A stretch of DNA of 64,000 bases from Anadara kagoshimensis (taxonomy: Eukaryota; Mollusca; Bivalvia; Arcoida; Arcidae). The notes beneath the pieces are model-generated. The model made no database searches, had not been told where the DNA came from, and was given only the letters and a program-made list of their open reading frames with translations. Each line of letters begins with the position of its first letter. The stretch's first letter is position 1. Of this stretch, positions 24,201 through 36,200 are shown piece by piece. The position numbers were made by a program, and so were the translations under genes. The stretch covers positions 59,994,539-60,058,538 of the forward strand of contig CM037874.1 of the NCBI GenBank assembly GCA_021292105.1. The letters run 5' to 3'.

Positions 24201-27200
24201 TCCAGTCCATTCTGCTGCAGAGTGAATGGGTACAGGCAGATATACGCTGTTTGTAAACCTTGTTTTAGGGAAGTCACTACAGGCTATAGAAACCAGAATA
24301 ACAAACTAATATTGAACTTGACTCATATGTATATGTTCTCACCTGTCACCCTGGATTGTGTTACAATTCTATATGTATATGTTCTCACCTGTCACCCTGG
24401 ATTGTGTTACAATTCTATATGTATATGTTCTCACCTGTCACCCTGGATTGTGTTTCAGTTCTATATGTATATGTTCTCACCTGTCACCCTGGATTGTGTT
24501 ACAATTCTATATGTATATGTTCTCACCTGTCACCCTGGATTGTGTTACAATTCTATATGTATATGTTCTCACCTGTCACCCTGAATTGTGTTACAATTCT
24601 ATATGTATATGTTCTCACCTGTCACCCTGGGTTGTGTTACAATTCTATATGTATATGGTCTCACCTTTCACCCTGGATTGTGTTACAATTCTATATGTAT
24701 ATGTTCTCACCTGTTACCCTGGATTGTGTTACAATTCTATATGTATATGTTCTCACCTGTCACCCTGGATTGTGTTACAATTCTATATGTATATGTTCTC
24801 ACCTGTCACCCTGGATTGTGTTACAATTCTATATGTATATGTTCTCACCTGTCACCCTGGATTGTGTTACAATTCTATATGTATATGTTCTCACCTGTCA
24901 CCCTGGATTGTGTTACAATTCTATATGTATATGTTCTCACCTGTCACCCTGGATTGTGTTTCAGTTCTATATGTATATGTTCTCACCTGTCACCCTGGAT
25001 TGTGTTACAGTTCTATATGTATATGTTCTCACCTGTCACCCTGGATTATGTTACAGTTCTATATGTATATGTTCTCACCTGTCACCTGGATTGTGTTACA
25101 GTTCTATATGTATATGTTCTCACCTGTCACCCTGGATTGTGTTACAGTTCTATATGTATATGTTCTCACCTGTCACCCTGGATTGTGTTACAGTTCTATA
25201 TGTATATGTTCTCACCTGTCACCCTGGATTGTGTTACAGTTCTATATGTATATGTTCTCACCTGTCACCCTGGATTATGTTACAATTCTATATGTATATG
25301 TTCTCGCCTGTCACCCTGGATTGTGTTACAATTCTATATGTATATGTTCTCACCTGTCACCCTGGATTGTGTTACAATTCTATATGTATATGTTCTCACC
25401 TGTCACCCTGGATTGTGTTACAGTTCTATATGTATATGTTCTCACCTGTCACCCTGTATTGTGTTACCGTTCTATATGTATATGTTCTCACCTGTCACCC
25501 TGGGTTGTGTTACAATTCTATATGTATATGTTCTCACCTGTCACCTTGGATTATGTTACAGTTCTATATGTATATATTCTCACCTGTCGGCCTGGATTGT
25601 GTTTCAGTTCTATATGTATATGTTCTCACCTGTCACCCTGGATTGTGATACAATTCTATATGTATATGTTCTCACCTGTCACCCTGGATTGTGTTACAAT
25701 TCTATATGTATATGTTCTCGCCTGTCACCCTGGATTGTGTTACAATTCTATATGTATATATGTTCTCACCTGTCACCCTGGATTGTGTTACAGTTCTATA
25801 TGTATATGTTCTCACCTGTCACCCTGGATTGTGTTACAGTTCTATATGTATATGTTCTCACCTGTCACCCTGGATTGTGTTACAATTCTATATGTATATG
25901 TTCTCACCTGTCACCCCGGATTGTGTTACAGTTCTATATGTATATGTTCTCACCTGTCACCCTGGATTGTGTTACAGTTCTATATGTATATGTTCTCACC
26001 TGTCACCCTGGATTGTGTTACAGTTCTATATGTATATGTTCTCACCTGTCACCCTGGATTGTGTTACCGTTCTATATGTATATGTTCTCACCTGTCACCC
26101 TGGATTGTGTTACAATTCTATATGTATATGTTCTCACCTGTCACCCCGGATTGTGTTACAGTTCTATATGTATATGTTCTCACCTGTCACCCTGGATTGT
26201 GTTACAATTCTATATGTACATGTTCTCGCCTGTCACCCTGGATTGTGTTACAATTCTATATGTATATGTTCTCACCTGTCACCCTGAATTGTGTTACAAT
26301 TCTATATGTATATGTTCTCACCTGTCACCCTGGATTGTGTTACAATTCTATATGTACATGTTCTCGCCTGTCACCCTGGATTGTGTTACAGTTCTATATG
26401 TATATGTTCTCACCTGTCACCCTGGATTGTGTTACAGTTCTATATGTATATGTTCTCACCTGTCACCCTGGATTGTGTTACAGTTCTATATGTATATGTT
26501 CTCACCTGTCACCCTGGATTGTGTTACAATTCTATATGTACATGTTCTCGCCTGTCACCCTGGATTGTGTTACAGTTCTATATGTATATGTTCTCGCCTG
26601 TCACCCTGGATTGTGTTACAATTCTATATGTATAAGTTCTCACCTGTCACCCTGGATTGTGTTACAGTTCTATATGTATATGTTCTCACCTGTCACCCTG
26701 GATTATGTTACAGTTCTATATGTATATGTTCTCACCTGTCACCCTGGATTGTGTTACAGTTCTATATGTATATGTTCTCACCTGTCACCCTGGATTGTGT
26801 TACAGTTCTATATGTATATGTTCTCACCTGTCACCCTGGATTATGTTACAATTCTATATGTATATGTTCTCGCCTGTCACCCTGGATTGTGTTACAATTC
26901 TATATGTATATGTTCTCACCTGTCACCCTGGATTGTGTTACAATTCTATATGTATATGTTCTCACCTGTCACCCTGGATTGTGTTACAGTTCTATATGTA
27001 TATGTTCTCACCTGTCACCCTGGATTGTGTTACAGTTCTATATGTATATGTTCTCACCTGTCACCCTGGATTCTGTTACAGTTCTATATGTATATGTTCT
27101 CACCTGTCACCCTGGATTGTGTTACAATTCTATATGTATATGTTCTCACCTGTCACCCTGGATTGTGTTACAGTTCTATATGTATATGTTCTCACCTGTC

Positions 27201-30200
27201 ACCCTGGATTGTGTTACAGAGATATTTATCAACTTGGATGATTGACAGGTTGTCCATTTCACCTGTTTCCATCAAGGAGTTAAGCTGTGTTGCCAACATG
27301 GCATCTACAAAAAGTGACATATTTAATTATACTTTGTGTATCAATACATCAAGTTACAACTTCAGGGATTAAGACCAACAGGGACCCAGTACCCAGGACT
27401 CTTCAAAATAAGTCTGGAACCCTAAATTTTACATATTTAAACTATTTATTACCATTACAACTTCTTTTCTTAATTAAAATGCAACCCCCTTTCCAAGTAG
27501 TTAAGCTTTATCCCATAACTTGACTCATTAGAGATATCCTTATATAATAGGTAACAAATGTAAGACTTAACCTTGTGACCCTGGCCTTGTGACCTACACA
27601 ACTAAATTTGGTATGTAGCACATTGCCTCATGTTAGTTTACATTTGTACTAAGTTTGATGAAAATCCACTCATAGATATGACAGCTCTGGAATACAAACA
27701 ATATTGGGAGAGATTGAAGAACTCCTATATATCCCCTTAAACCCAGTTTACAAAGAGTACCAGATATAATAATTTTGATATTATTAAATATTAGATTGTG
27801 TAAGCATAGACAAATATATAGAAATCTTCATGTATACCTTTAAAGCAATACCTGTTTGACAACAACTTTAATCATAAAATGTCCATCAGATGACATTTGT
27901 CAATTGTGGTGCATGTCCCTAAACCCTAGATTAAACGTAATAATATTAGCAAAAGCATCTTTTCAAACCTATATTTAGAATTGCATTATCCTTAGAACTG
28001 AGGTAAATTTTTTTATATGGGCAAATATACCAAGAGACTGTAAAACTGGTACAAGTATGGTGAAGGCAATACAGAGAATATGTATAAATGTATGTATAGA
28101 CTTACGTGAATAACTGAGTTGTCCATCAGAGAGTAACAATCTGTATCTATCAGCACTAGAACCTTGAGCTGAGATCTTCTTAGAACTCTGAAATGTAAAG
28201 TAACAATCTGTATCTATCAGCACTAGAACCTTGAGCTGAGATCTTCTTAGAACTCTGAAATGTAAAGTAACAATCTGTATCTATCAGCACTAGAACCTTG
28301 AGCCGAGATCTTCTTAGAACTCTGAAATGTAAAGTAACAATCTGTATCTATCAGCACTAGAACCTTGAGCCGAGATCTTCTTAGAACTCTGAAATGTAAA
28401 GCAATAATCTGTATCTATCAGCACTAGAACCTTGAGCCGAGATCTTCTTAGAACTCTGAAATGTAAAGTAACAATCTGTATCTATCAGCACTAGAACCTT
28501 GAGCCGAGATCTTCTTAGAACTCTGAAATGTAAAGTAACAATCTGTATCTATCAGCACTAGAACCTTGAGCTGAGATCTTAGAACTCTGAAATGTAAAGT
28601 AAAAATCTGTATCTATCAGTACTAGAACCTTGAGCTGAGATCTTCTTAGAACTCTGAAATGTAATGTAAAATCTGTATCTATCAGCACTAGAACCTTGAG
28701 CAGAGATCTTCTTAGAACTCTGAAATGTAAAGTAATAATCTGTATCTATCAGCACTAGAACCTTGAGCCGAGATCTTCTTAGAACTCTGAAATGTAAAGT
28801 AACAATCTGTATCTATCAGCACTAGAACCTTGAGCTGAGATCTTCTTAGAACTCTGAAATGTAAAGTAACAATCTGTATCTATCAGCACTAGAACCTTGA
28901 GCTGAGATCTTAGAACTCTGAAATGTAAAGTAAAAATCTGTATCTATCAGTACTAGAACCTTGAGCTGAGATCTTCTTAGAACTCTGAAATGTAAAGTAA
29001 CAATCTGTATCTATCAGCACTAGAACCTTGAGCTGAGATCTACTTAGAACTCTGAAATGTAAAGTAACAATCTGTATCTATCAGCACTAGAACCTTGAGC
29101 TGAGATCTACTTAGAACTCTGAAATGTAAAGTAACAATCTGTATCTATCAGCACTAGAACCTTGAGCCGAGATCTTCTTAGAACTCTGAAATGTAAAGTA
29201 CAGTAGAACTTCGATAACTCGAAGTGCATGGGACTTCGATGATGACTTCGAGTTATCGGGGTGTTCGAGTTTTCGAAGTTGAAGAATGAGGTCTCAATGT
29301 AGACTTTCAATTTCATGCGAGAAATGTTGCATGGTATTAAACTGTTTACCGATACACTAGTGTCATATGTATTACATAAATACATGTAATAATAAACGAA
29401 ATATAATCAATTTAAAAATGATGTTTTATAAGGACTCCTGGCGACACAAAATATGTACATGTATTACCAAAACATAATCATTAAGCATTCAAAAAACTGA
29501 ATCAGATACAAATATTCATGTACATTGTATTTAATAATCATAATTATCACGATTATAATACATATGCAAGACAAGAGGCACATTTTATAGAAATTGTAAC
29601 ATTACTGTAGTGTGCGTACCACGTCTCTGTTACTGTAAACCGCTTTATATTAGCGCATACTTATTTTAGCGATTGATGACTGGTAAACATATTAGCGCAG
29701 TTTAATTTTAGCGTAATCAATTCCAGCCTGAACTGTTTAATTCGCCTAAAACCCACAACTTTTAACCAAAGAAATAAAATAAAATTTGAGAAGGGGATGC
29801 CAGGTTACAAGAAAATAATAAAAATAACTATGTAATGTTTCACTTTTACTGAGAGAAAATCTCCGTAACTGACCCAGGAAGTCACTAGACAGACAGATGT
29901 CTGCAGGAAGCTTTCATCATAATTTGACCCTCTCGTCGAATAGATATATTTAAATCAATAATAACCTATTTTGTTTTTATTCATTTAAATACCAACTTTA
30001 AAAATACAAATGTTTCGACACATTGTCGATGTATCCACGATAACAGCCGCTTAGATCATTATAGAGGTCAATAAGTAGGATTTATATTATGTTGCCGATA
30101 TCACAGAAAAAATAAACAATTTTCGCATAACGGGTCTAATTTGTTGATATAATTGTTAATATTTTAATGATTGAAGCCAACTACTGCTAAATTAAAATTA

Positions 30201-33200
30201 ATTACCTGAAAAAGGAGACGTGTCAGATTGTACGTATCGCATACAATGGCAAGTAATTAACAGCTATGCCAGTATTCCCTAATTTATCCGTTTGTCGGTG
30301 GTCAGTCTACCGGGTCTGGGTAATTAATCCCTAATTACTTACCATATGCGGGTATACCAGTGTCATTCAGAACTATTATTATTTTAACATTGACTATATA
30401 ACCATTTAACGTGCGTCCATACCAGGGGTCCGGAAACGGTCATATTTGCCGGACATGTCCGACAAAAAATTATTTTGACCGACGTGAAAAATCACCAGTC
30501 GGACATTTTTTGTTTTCGGACATTTTCAACTTTACAACAGGAATATTAAACAGACAAATCAGTTTTCCGACAAAAGTAAACTACCGCTAGTCTGTCTGTC
30601 GGTCTTTTAAACTCTACCTGACTTCACTAAGTGTATTGTCCTTCCACGTGTTTACCTTTCAACTACAACTCGATTTAATTTTTAGGTGATTGTTTATTAA
30701 TCAGTAAATACCTGTGGACTTAAGTAGTCGCGTGCCGCGTGTCTATTTCTTTTGTTTCCCAGTCCGAATCGTAATAACTTTCTTTAAACGTGTGTTTGTT
30801 TAATAATAAGTGCATGGTTGTAACTGTTGATTACGGAAGCCCTAACAAGTGTCGGTCAAGGGTGACGGTTTTTTTATCAAAGATGTTCCATGCGGGGTGT
30901 TGAAAATTACCTACTACGCGCTTCGTAACTGTTTCTTTATTAATAAATACAGAAACGCGATTAACTTTTATTTTAGGCATTAATATCTTTTATTTACATA
31001 AATATATTGGAACCTCGTCAAGCCGTTCTCGTTATATCGTGATACCTGAATTCCTATTTGAACCTCTCGATGATTGTATTAGAATTCGTGTATCATCGGA
31101 ATACGAAAATTCACGATTGTTAGTAAACAATATGGCGGACGTGCAATATGAAGCATCGTGGACAGTAACGCATATTGATAATAACAGCATATCACGGGAG
31201 CTTAGAAAAACAGTAAACGTCTTAGATTTCACCTAATACACACACAATAAACATTGTGGTCTAATAACGCACATGGATTAAAGTTATTAAAGTTGGCAAT
31301 CGCGGTATCTCAATAAAAAAAAAAATCGGTTGGTTTGACATATCCACAACATGCACGCATAGACAGCCCTGTGCCGACGACCTTTTTTTTTTTTTTTGGC
31401 TTGTACAAAAAATGTCCGACGGGCCGGACTGAAGTTTCCAAAGCCCTGGTCCATACCCATTCATAGTCACAGCAGCGCTGCACAGTACTAACCTTTTATG
31501 TTGTAATTTTAGCGGCATTTTTTATTTTAGCGCTGACACTCTTATCGCCAATTGCGCTAAAATAAAACTGCCGCTAAAAAAACATGGTTTACAGTATTAA
31601 AATCAAGCTTGGATAAATCACATGAAATTTTGCTGTTATCGCCAGCGGCAAAAAGACTTGGCTTCAACTAAGGGGGTACACGGTTACACTTCATCGCCCC
31701 TTTCGGCACAGAGTACTAATCCTTTAATTGATACTAATTAATACAGTAGCAGAACCTTTGATCTGTACCTCTCATTAATCGGATTATACGGAAGCCTATA
31801 GCCCATAACCGATTAATTTCTGTGATTTCACTGGTCGTTTTATTGATCACTCATTGTTAAATATATCGAGTTTTAGAAGGTGGTTTGTTATACAATTTTT
31901 AATTTGGCACCTTAACATTACTTCGAGTTATCGGGGGTATTCGAATTATAAGAGTTTGAGTTATCGAAGTTGCATATATATAGTTTATATAGAAAACCAG
32001 TCGGGACAAAATAATGACTTCGAGTTATCCGTGGTATTCGAGATATCGAAGTTCGAGTTATCGAAGTTCTACTGTAACAATCTGTATCTATCAGCACTAG
32101 AACCCCGAGCCAAGATCTTCTTAGAACTCTGAAATGTAAAGTAACAATCTGTATCTATCAGCACTAGAACCTTGAGCTGAGATCTTAGAACTTTGAAATG
32201 TAAAGTAACAATCTGTATCTATCAGCACTAGAACCTTGAGCTGAGATCTTAGAACTCTAAAAATGTAAAGTAACAATCTGTATCTATCAGCACTAGAACC
32301 TTGAGCTGAGATCTACTTAGAACTCTGAAATGTAAAGTAACAATCTGTATCTATCAGCACTAGAACCTTGAGCTGAGATCTACTTAGAACTCTGAAATGT
32401 AAAGTAACAATCTGTATCTATCAGCACTAGAACCTTGAGCTGAGATCTACTTAGAACTCTGAAATGTAAAGTAACAATCTGTATCTATCAGCACTAGAAC
32501 CTTGAGCTGAGATCTACTCAGAACTCTGAAATGTAAAGTAACAATCTGTATCTATCAGCACTAGAACCTTGAGCTGAGATCTACTTAGAACTCTGAAATG
32601 TAAAGTAACAATCTGTATCTATCAGCACTAGAACCTTGAGCTGAGATCTACTTAGAACTATGAAATGTAAAGTAACAATCTGTATCTATCAGCACTAGAA
32701 CCTTGAGCTGAGATCTTCTTAGAACTCTGAAATGTAAAGTAACAATCTGTATCTATCAGCACTAGAACCTTGAGCTGAGATCTTCTTAGAACTCTGAAAT
32801 GTAAAGTAACAATCTGTATCTATCAGCACTAGAACCTTGAGCTGAGATCTTCTTAGAACTATGAAATGTAAAGTAACAATCTGTATCTATCAGCACTAGA
32901 ACCTTGAGCTGAGATCTTCTTAGAACTCTGAAATGTAAAGTAACAATCTGTATCTATCAGCACTAGAACCTTGAGCCCAGATCTTCTTAGAACTCTGAAA
33001 TGTAAAGTAACAATCTGTATCTATCAGCACTAGAACCTTGAGCTGAGATCTTCTTAGAACTCTGAAATGTAAAGTAACAATCTGTATCTATCAGCACTAG
33101 AACCTTGAGCTGAGATCTACTTAGAACTATGAAATGTAAGTAACAATCTGTATCTATCAGCACTAGAACCTTGAGCTGAGATCTACTTAGAACTATGAAA

Positions 33201-36200
33201 TGTAAAGTAACAATCTGTATCTATCAGCACTAGAACCTTGAGCTGAGATCTTCTTAGAACTCTGAATGTAAAGTAACAATCTGTATCTATCAGCACTAGA
33301 ACCTTGAGCTGAGATCTTCTTAGAACTCTGAAATGTAAAGTAACAATCTGTATCTATCAGCACTAGAACCTTGAGCTGAGATCTTCTTAGAACTATGAAA
33401 TGTAAAGTAACAATCTGTATCTATCAGCACTAGAACCTTGAGCTGAGATCTTCTTAGAACTCTGAAATGTAAAGTAACAATCTGTATCTATCAGCACTAG
33501 AACCTTGAGCCCAGATCTTCTTAGAACTCTGAAATGTAAAGTAACAATCTGTATCTATCAGCACTAGAACCTTGAGCTGAGATCTTCTTAGAACTATGAA
33601 ATGTAAAGTAACAATCTGTATCTATCAGCACTAGAACCTTGAGCTGAGATCTACTTAGAACTATGAAATGTAAAGTAACAATCTGTATCTATCAGCACTA
33701 GAACCTTGAGCTGAGATCTACTTAGAACTATGAAATGTAAAGTAACAATCTGTATCTATCAGCACTAAAACCTTGAGCTGAGATCTTCTTAGAACTCTGA
33801 AATGTAAAGTAACAATCTGTATCTATCAGCACTAGAACCTTGAGCTGAGATCTTCTTAGAACTCTGAAATGTAAAGTAACAATCTGTATCTATCAGCACT
33901 AGAACCTTGAGCTGAGATCTTCTTAGAACTATGAAATGTAAAGTAACAATCTGTATCTATCAGCACTAGAACCTTGAGCTGAGATCTTCTTAGAACTCTG
34001 AAATGTAAAGTAACAATCTGTATCTATCAGCACTAGAACCTTGAGCTGAGATCTTCTTAGAACTCTGAAATGTAAAGTAACAATCTGTATCTATCAGCAC
34101 TAGAACCTTGAGCTGAGATCTTCTTAGAACTATGAAATGTAAAGTAACAATCTGTATCTATCAGTACTAGAACCTTGAGCCGAGATCTTCTTAGAACTCT
34201 GAAATGTAAAGTAACAATCTGTATCTATCAGCACTAGAACCTTGAGCTGAGATCTACTTAGAACTCTGAAATGTAAAGTAACAATCTGTATCTATCAGCA
34301 CTAGAACCTTGAGCTGAGATCTACTCAGAACTCTGAAATGTAAAGTAACAATCTGTATCTATCAGCACTAGAACCTTGAGCTGAGATCTACTTAGAACTC
34401 TGAAATGTAAAGTAACAATCTGTATCTATCAGCACTAGAACCTTGAGCTGAGATCTACTCAGAACTCTGAAATGTAAAGTAACAATCTGTATCTATCAGC
34501 ACTAGAACCTTGAGCTGAGATCTACTTAGAACTCTGAAATGTAAAGTAACAATCTGTATCTATCAGCACTAGAACCTTGAGCTGAGATCTTCTTAGAACT
34601 CTGAAATGTAAAGTAACAATCTGTATCTATCAGCACTAGAACCTTGAGCTGAGATCTACTCAGAACTCTGAAATGTAAAGTAACAATCTGTATCTATCAG
34701 CACTAGAACCTTGAGCTGAGATCTACTTAGAACTCTGAAATGTAAAGTAACAATCTGTATCTATCAGCACTAGAACCTTGAGCTGAGATCTTAGAACTCT
34801 GAAATGTAAAGTAACAATCTGTATCTATCAGCACTAGAACCTTGAGCTGAGATCTACTTAGAACTCTGAAATGTAAAGTAACAATCTGTATCTATCAGCA
34901 CTAGAACCTTGAGCTGAGATCTACTTAGAACTCTGAAATGTAAAGTAACAATCTGTATCTATCAGCACTAGAACCTTGAGCTGAGATCTTAGAACTCTGA
35001 AATGTAAAGTAACAATCTGTATCTATCAGCACTAGAACCTTGAGCTGAGATCTACTTAGAACTATGAAATGTAAAGTAACAATCTGTATCTATCAGCACT
35101 AGAACCTTGAGCTGAGATCTTAGAACTCTGAAATGTAAAGTAACAATCTGTATCTATCAGCACTAGAACCTTGAGCTGAGATCTACTTAGAACTCTGAAA
35201 TGTAAAGTAACAATCTGTATCTATCAGCACTAGAACCTTGAGCTGAGATCTACTCAGAACTCTGAAATGTAAAGTAACAATCTGTATCTATCAGCACTAG
35301 AACCTTGAGCTGAGATCTACTTAGAACTCTGAAATGTAAAGTAACAATCTGTATCTATCAGCACTAGAACCTTGAGCTGAGATCTACTCAGAACTCTGAA
35401 ATGTAAAGTAACAATCTGTATCTATCAGCACTAGAACCTTGAGCTGAGATCTACTTAGAACTCTGAAATGTAAAGTAACAATCTGTATCTATCAGCACTA
35501 GAACCTTGAGCTGAGATCTTAGAACTCTGAAATGTAAAGTAACAATCTGTATCTATCAGCACTAGAACCTTGAGCTGAGATCTACTTAGAACTCTGAAAT
35601 GTAAAGTAACAATCTGTATCTATCAGCACTAGAACCTTGAGCTGAGATCTACTTAGAACTCTGAAATGTAAAGTAACAATCTGTATCTATCAGCACTAGA
35701 ACCTTGAGCTGAGATCTACTTAGAACTATGAAATGTAAAGTAACAATCTGTATCTATCAGCACTAGAACCTTGAGCTGAGATCTTAGAACTCTGAAATGT
35801 AAAGTAACAATCTGTATCTATCAGCACTAGAACCTTGAGCTGAGATCTACTTAGAACTCTGAAATGTAAAGTAACAATCTGTATCTATCAGCACTAGAAC
35901 CTTGAGCTGAGATCTTCTTAGAACTCTGAAATGTAAAGTAACAATCTGTATCTATCAGCACTAGAACCTTGAGCTGAGATCTACTTAGAACTCTGAAATG
36001 TAAAGTAACAATCTGTATCTATCAGCACTAGAACCTTGAGCTGAGATCTACTCAGAACTCTGAAATGTAAAGTAACAATCTGTATCTATCAGCACTAGAA
36101 CCTTGAGCTGAGATCTACTTAGAACTCTGAAATGTAAAGTAACAATCTGTATCTATCAGCACTAGAACCTTGAGCTGAGATCTACTCAGAACTCTGAAAT

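Larger units (their letters stand above)
29201..32074. mobile_element. pogo/Tigger-like DNA transposon, non-autonomous, inserted in the exon 3 array
   Basis: The ends are exact inverted repeats (cagtagaacttcgataactc at left; gagttatcgaagttctactg at right), flanked by TA at 29,199 and 32,075, inside a 67-bp unit. CAGTAGAAC termini with TA duplication are known for pogo/Tigger elements. Variants of cttcgagttatcg are repeated inside both ends. No transposase reading frame is recognisable; much of the length is two later nested insertions. Confidence 0.8.

Noticed and set aside
24358-27372. Very long plus-strand open frames (up to 1,004 codons) rich in [18 protein letters not shown] repeats
   Set aside because: All three plus frames are open because the 46-bp unit has no stop and is not a multiple of three. 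The array is the copied RPA1 exon 4 donor on the other strand, with no start context or splice structure.
31032-31236. Overlapping 65-residue frames on both strands inside the hAT-like element
   Set aside because: No transposase motif. Overlapping opposite frames of this length are expected by chance.
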